Positions 62,131 through 64,000 of a stretch of DNA of 64,000 nt are shown here, one piece after another (within the stretch, counting starts at the first letter, position 1; every line of letters starts with the position of its first letter). Origin of the DNA: Diphasiastrum complanatum (Eukaryota; Streptophyta; Lycopodiopsida; Lycopodiales; Lycopodiaceae); contig CM055106.1 of NCBI GenBank assembly GCA_029204225.1, forward strand, positions 19,416,149-19,480,148. Direction: 5' to 3'. The position numbers and the translations under genes were made by a program. Below the pieces are notes generated by a model. That model had not been told where the DNA came from and made no database searches. It saw only the letters and a program-made list of their open reading frames with translations.

Positions 62131-63170
62131 CTGATGTCATCACACCACAACGTCAAGAATTTCACAAACTTGTTTGTAGAAGATTTTTTGGGATGCAACC
62201 CAAAAAAAATCGGAGAAGGAAAATTTTACTGCAGTTCAACACTTACAGATAAAGTGTTTCATAAAGTTATGAGTTAACTATCCTGATTAATCATTCATAC
62301 CCTCATTTATGCCAATTGGACGTGGCTCAAAGACGTTATGCACCTTCTTCTTTGTTTCAATATCAAAAGACGAGAAGCAATATAAAACCATAACAAAGCA
62401 ACACGGCATATCAGATATCTAAAAGACACAAGAAGGCACGCTATCATAGTTAATTAGAAGACATTATTGTGAGCATTCTACACTAACAAACAACACAAAA
62501 ATCTGTAGACAAGAACTCTACCACCTAAGTGTTTGAGCCCAAAAAAGAAACTTCTTTCACAATTCCATGATGTAAGTTACAATTACCAATCCCTTCATTT
62601 CCACTACCCTCATTTATCAATTTCAGTTTTATCAACATTGTGAATCTTGATTCCACTTCCTAGTGGGTTATGGAGAGTTCAATTTAGTTCCTAGATAAAA
62701 CACTCTTTGGGGCCCATAACTTTCAATACACATCCAAGATAAGTCTTATTTGGCTCTATAAAATCGTCATTCTAGAATGGGGACCCTCTTGCAACAACAA
62801 GGAAAAGCAACTTCACACTCAATTTTCCAACAAAGATTATGTTGGCCTTCAATATTATTGTCAGAATTCCTAAATTTAATTTCCAATCTTAAATTTCTCA
62901 ATGAATGGGTTGTTACATATTGTCCCCCGTGGAGGTGGCTTTGACCCTAATGCCAGAAATGTGGATCTTCGTAAGGTGCCCAAGTAGCATGTCCTAGGGG
63001 AAGAGGATATGCTTCCATCGATCAATAATTCCATCCAACATTTTATGTCTTGATAGAAATTCCCATTGTTTGACACCTTTCCAGCTCCACTCCCAACATC
63101 TTTTGAAATTACTTCATATCTATCGGTAAAATATCCTATACAAGGACATCTACACGGAGCATGGGTATGC
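62131..63170. other. Upstream intron of the SPATA4-like gene, no exon found
   Basis: I searched the minus strand for the beginning of the CH domain and found no in-phase exon. The open stretch at 63175-62876 is not recognised. Confidence 0.4.
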
Positions 63171-63173
63171 ACC

Positions 63174-63565
63174 ATATTGTCATTTAGTCTTTGTGCCTGG
63201 CCAATTATAATAAGGCCTATTTCAAGTCATTTATTGAGTCCTATGATCATAACTAGGAATCCAGCCTTAACTCACAAGCGGGGCCTCGTATAGAGGGCCC
63301 ACGAGCCTCATTATCAACATATGGATAATTATTGCAAGTACCTTTTAGCTGAAATCAATTTGGCATCAATTACCTTATCTAGGTCAGCTTAGTTATCTTG
63401 TTATTGCTAGGTTTTTATGGAGAGTGTCATTCGATTGGTTATGATTGTTCTCAAATGATTTATCGACAAATTTGCATTTTGCTCTCTACATTGTGCTCTA
63501 TATGTGTTGTTTTGGTGCTACATGGTTGATATGTGTTGTTTCAACAAGAACTTGGTATTAGAGCA
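63174..63565 (+). mobile_element. LTR end and primer binding site of an LTR element
   Basis: At 63552-63565 the plus strand reads TTGGTATTAGAGCA, a one-base variant of the initiator-Met tRNA primer site, five bases after a CA-ending segment (to 63546). The upstream 370 bp or so is a plausible 5' LTR, with the left limit uncertain. The interior would extend right of the window; no gag was recognised to 64000. Confidence 0.45.
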
Positions 63566-64000
63566 TGTCTTTGGCATTGCTGGATTGGGATCCACATTCT
63601 ACAATGTTAATATCCTCCTTTTAATATGGTGCTGGAATTGTTAGCAATACTTTATTGCTTTTGGGGAGAAAACCATACTCTCGTCTTAAGAGTTTTTTTT
63701 TAAACGATTATGTCCTCATTATGTTGATGTTTCTAAACTCCTTGTTGTCATCCCCTAAAGAATATGTCAAAAAATCTCCACTCTAAAGAGCAACAACCAA
63801 GGTCTAGAAATCCAATTTTTCTACTTTGTAAAGTTGAACCACTTTCATACTTGTGGATTGTTGGAGACTTATATTTTCTATCTTCCTACAAAAGGCTGCT
63901 CATGATGCACTTTGAAAACCTTGATCTGCATGTGCAGAGGTTTAATTTGTAACCTTCTAGATTTTTATAGTTTCTAGCTCTTCATGTTCTTCATACTCCA
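63566..64000. other. Right edge, no gene seen
   Basis: Probably the interior of the LTR element that starts at the primer site. The plus-strand open stretch at 63764-63952 is not recognised. Confidence 0.3.

Noticed and set aside
62285-62365. Minus-strand stretch with a possible GGTATG donor upstream of the CH exon
   Set aside because: The phase needed to join the CH exon would place a stop in frame.
62876-63175. 99-codon minus-strand frame considered as the missing first exon of the SPATA4-like gene
   Set aside because: It does not resemble the start of a CH domain and has no donor in the required phase.

Overview
This window looks like nuclear DNA of a land plant: AT-rich, with intron-rich genes, plant-type gene families (Mei2-like, GAUT, ABCF4) and layers of degraded Ty1/copia, Ty3/gypsy, LINE and hAT elements. 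The best lineage clue is a gene for a SPATA4/CLAMP-type calponin-homology protein, a family known from ciliated and flagellated cells. Its presence suggests a lineage that kept swimming sperm (fern, lycophyte, cycad or Ginkgo) rather than a flowering plant. That is an inference, not a proof. Large transposon-filled introns fit a fern or gymnosperm.

Four cellular genes are recognisable, all on the minus strand. (1) 3651-7063: the 5' two thirds of a Mei2-like RNA-binding protein, with RRM1 and RRM2 intact and RRM3 not found before the left edge. (2) 25910-28123: a complete, uninterrupted ABCF4/GCN4-type ABC ATPase of 737 codons. (3) 33876-39252: a nine-exon GAUT3-like galacturonosyltransferase whose exon phases all agree (745 aa). 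(4) 42806-62130 and beyond: seven 3' exons of the SPATA4-like gene, phase-consistent, spread over at least 19 kb, with an 11.4-kb intron and a 4.8-kb intron full of retroelements. Its first exon or exons are not visible. The genes do not form an operon or an obvious pathway.

The repeats hold the most unusual material. At 7660-12098 four LINE copies lie head to tail on the minus strand, each separated from the next by a (CT)n/(GA)n tract. The same arrangement recurs on the plus strand at 53596-54408. Five copies end in the same 29-31-nt hairpin, with paired compensatory substitutions between copies. This suggests a LINE family that inserts at (TC)n microsatellites and uses a 3' stem-loop. One copy is ORF1-only. 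Its ORF1 is split by an hAT-like MITE with an 8-bp target duplication, and removing the MITE leaves the reading frame continuous. Other repeats are a 209-bp MITE with a perfect 8-bp duplication (256-464), a 466-bp TRIM-like element with two 132-bp LTRs (30287-30752), a copia element with a frame-preserving internal deletion (57274-61070), a non-coding LTR element (46729-47992), and degraded gypsy and copia pieces.

The remaining stretches (473-2290, 16740-18060, 18400-20230, 21570-25900, 28340-30280, 30760-33870, 39260-42800 and most intronic space) show no supportable gene.
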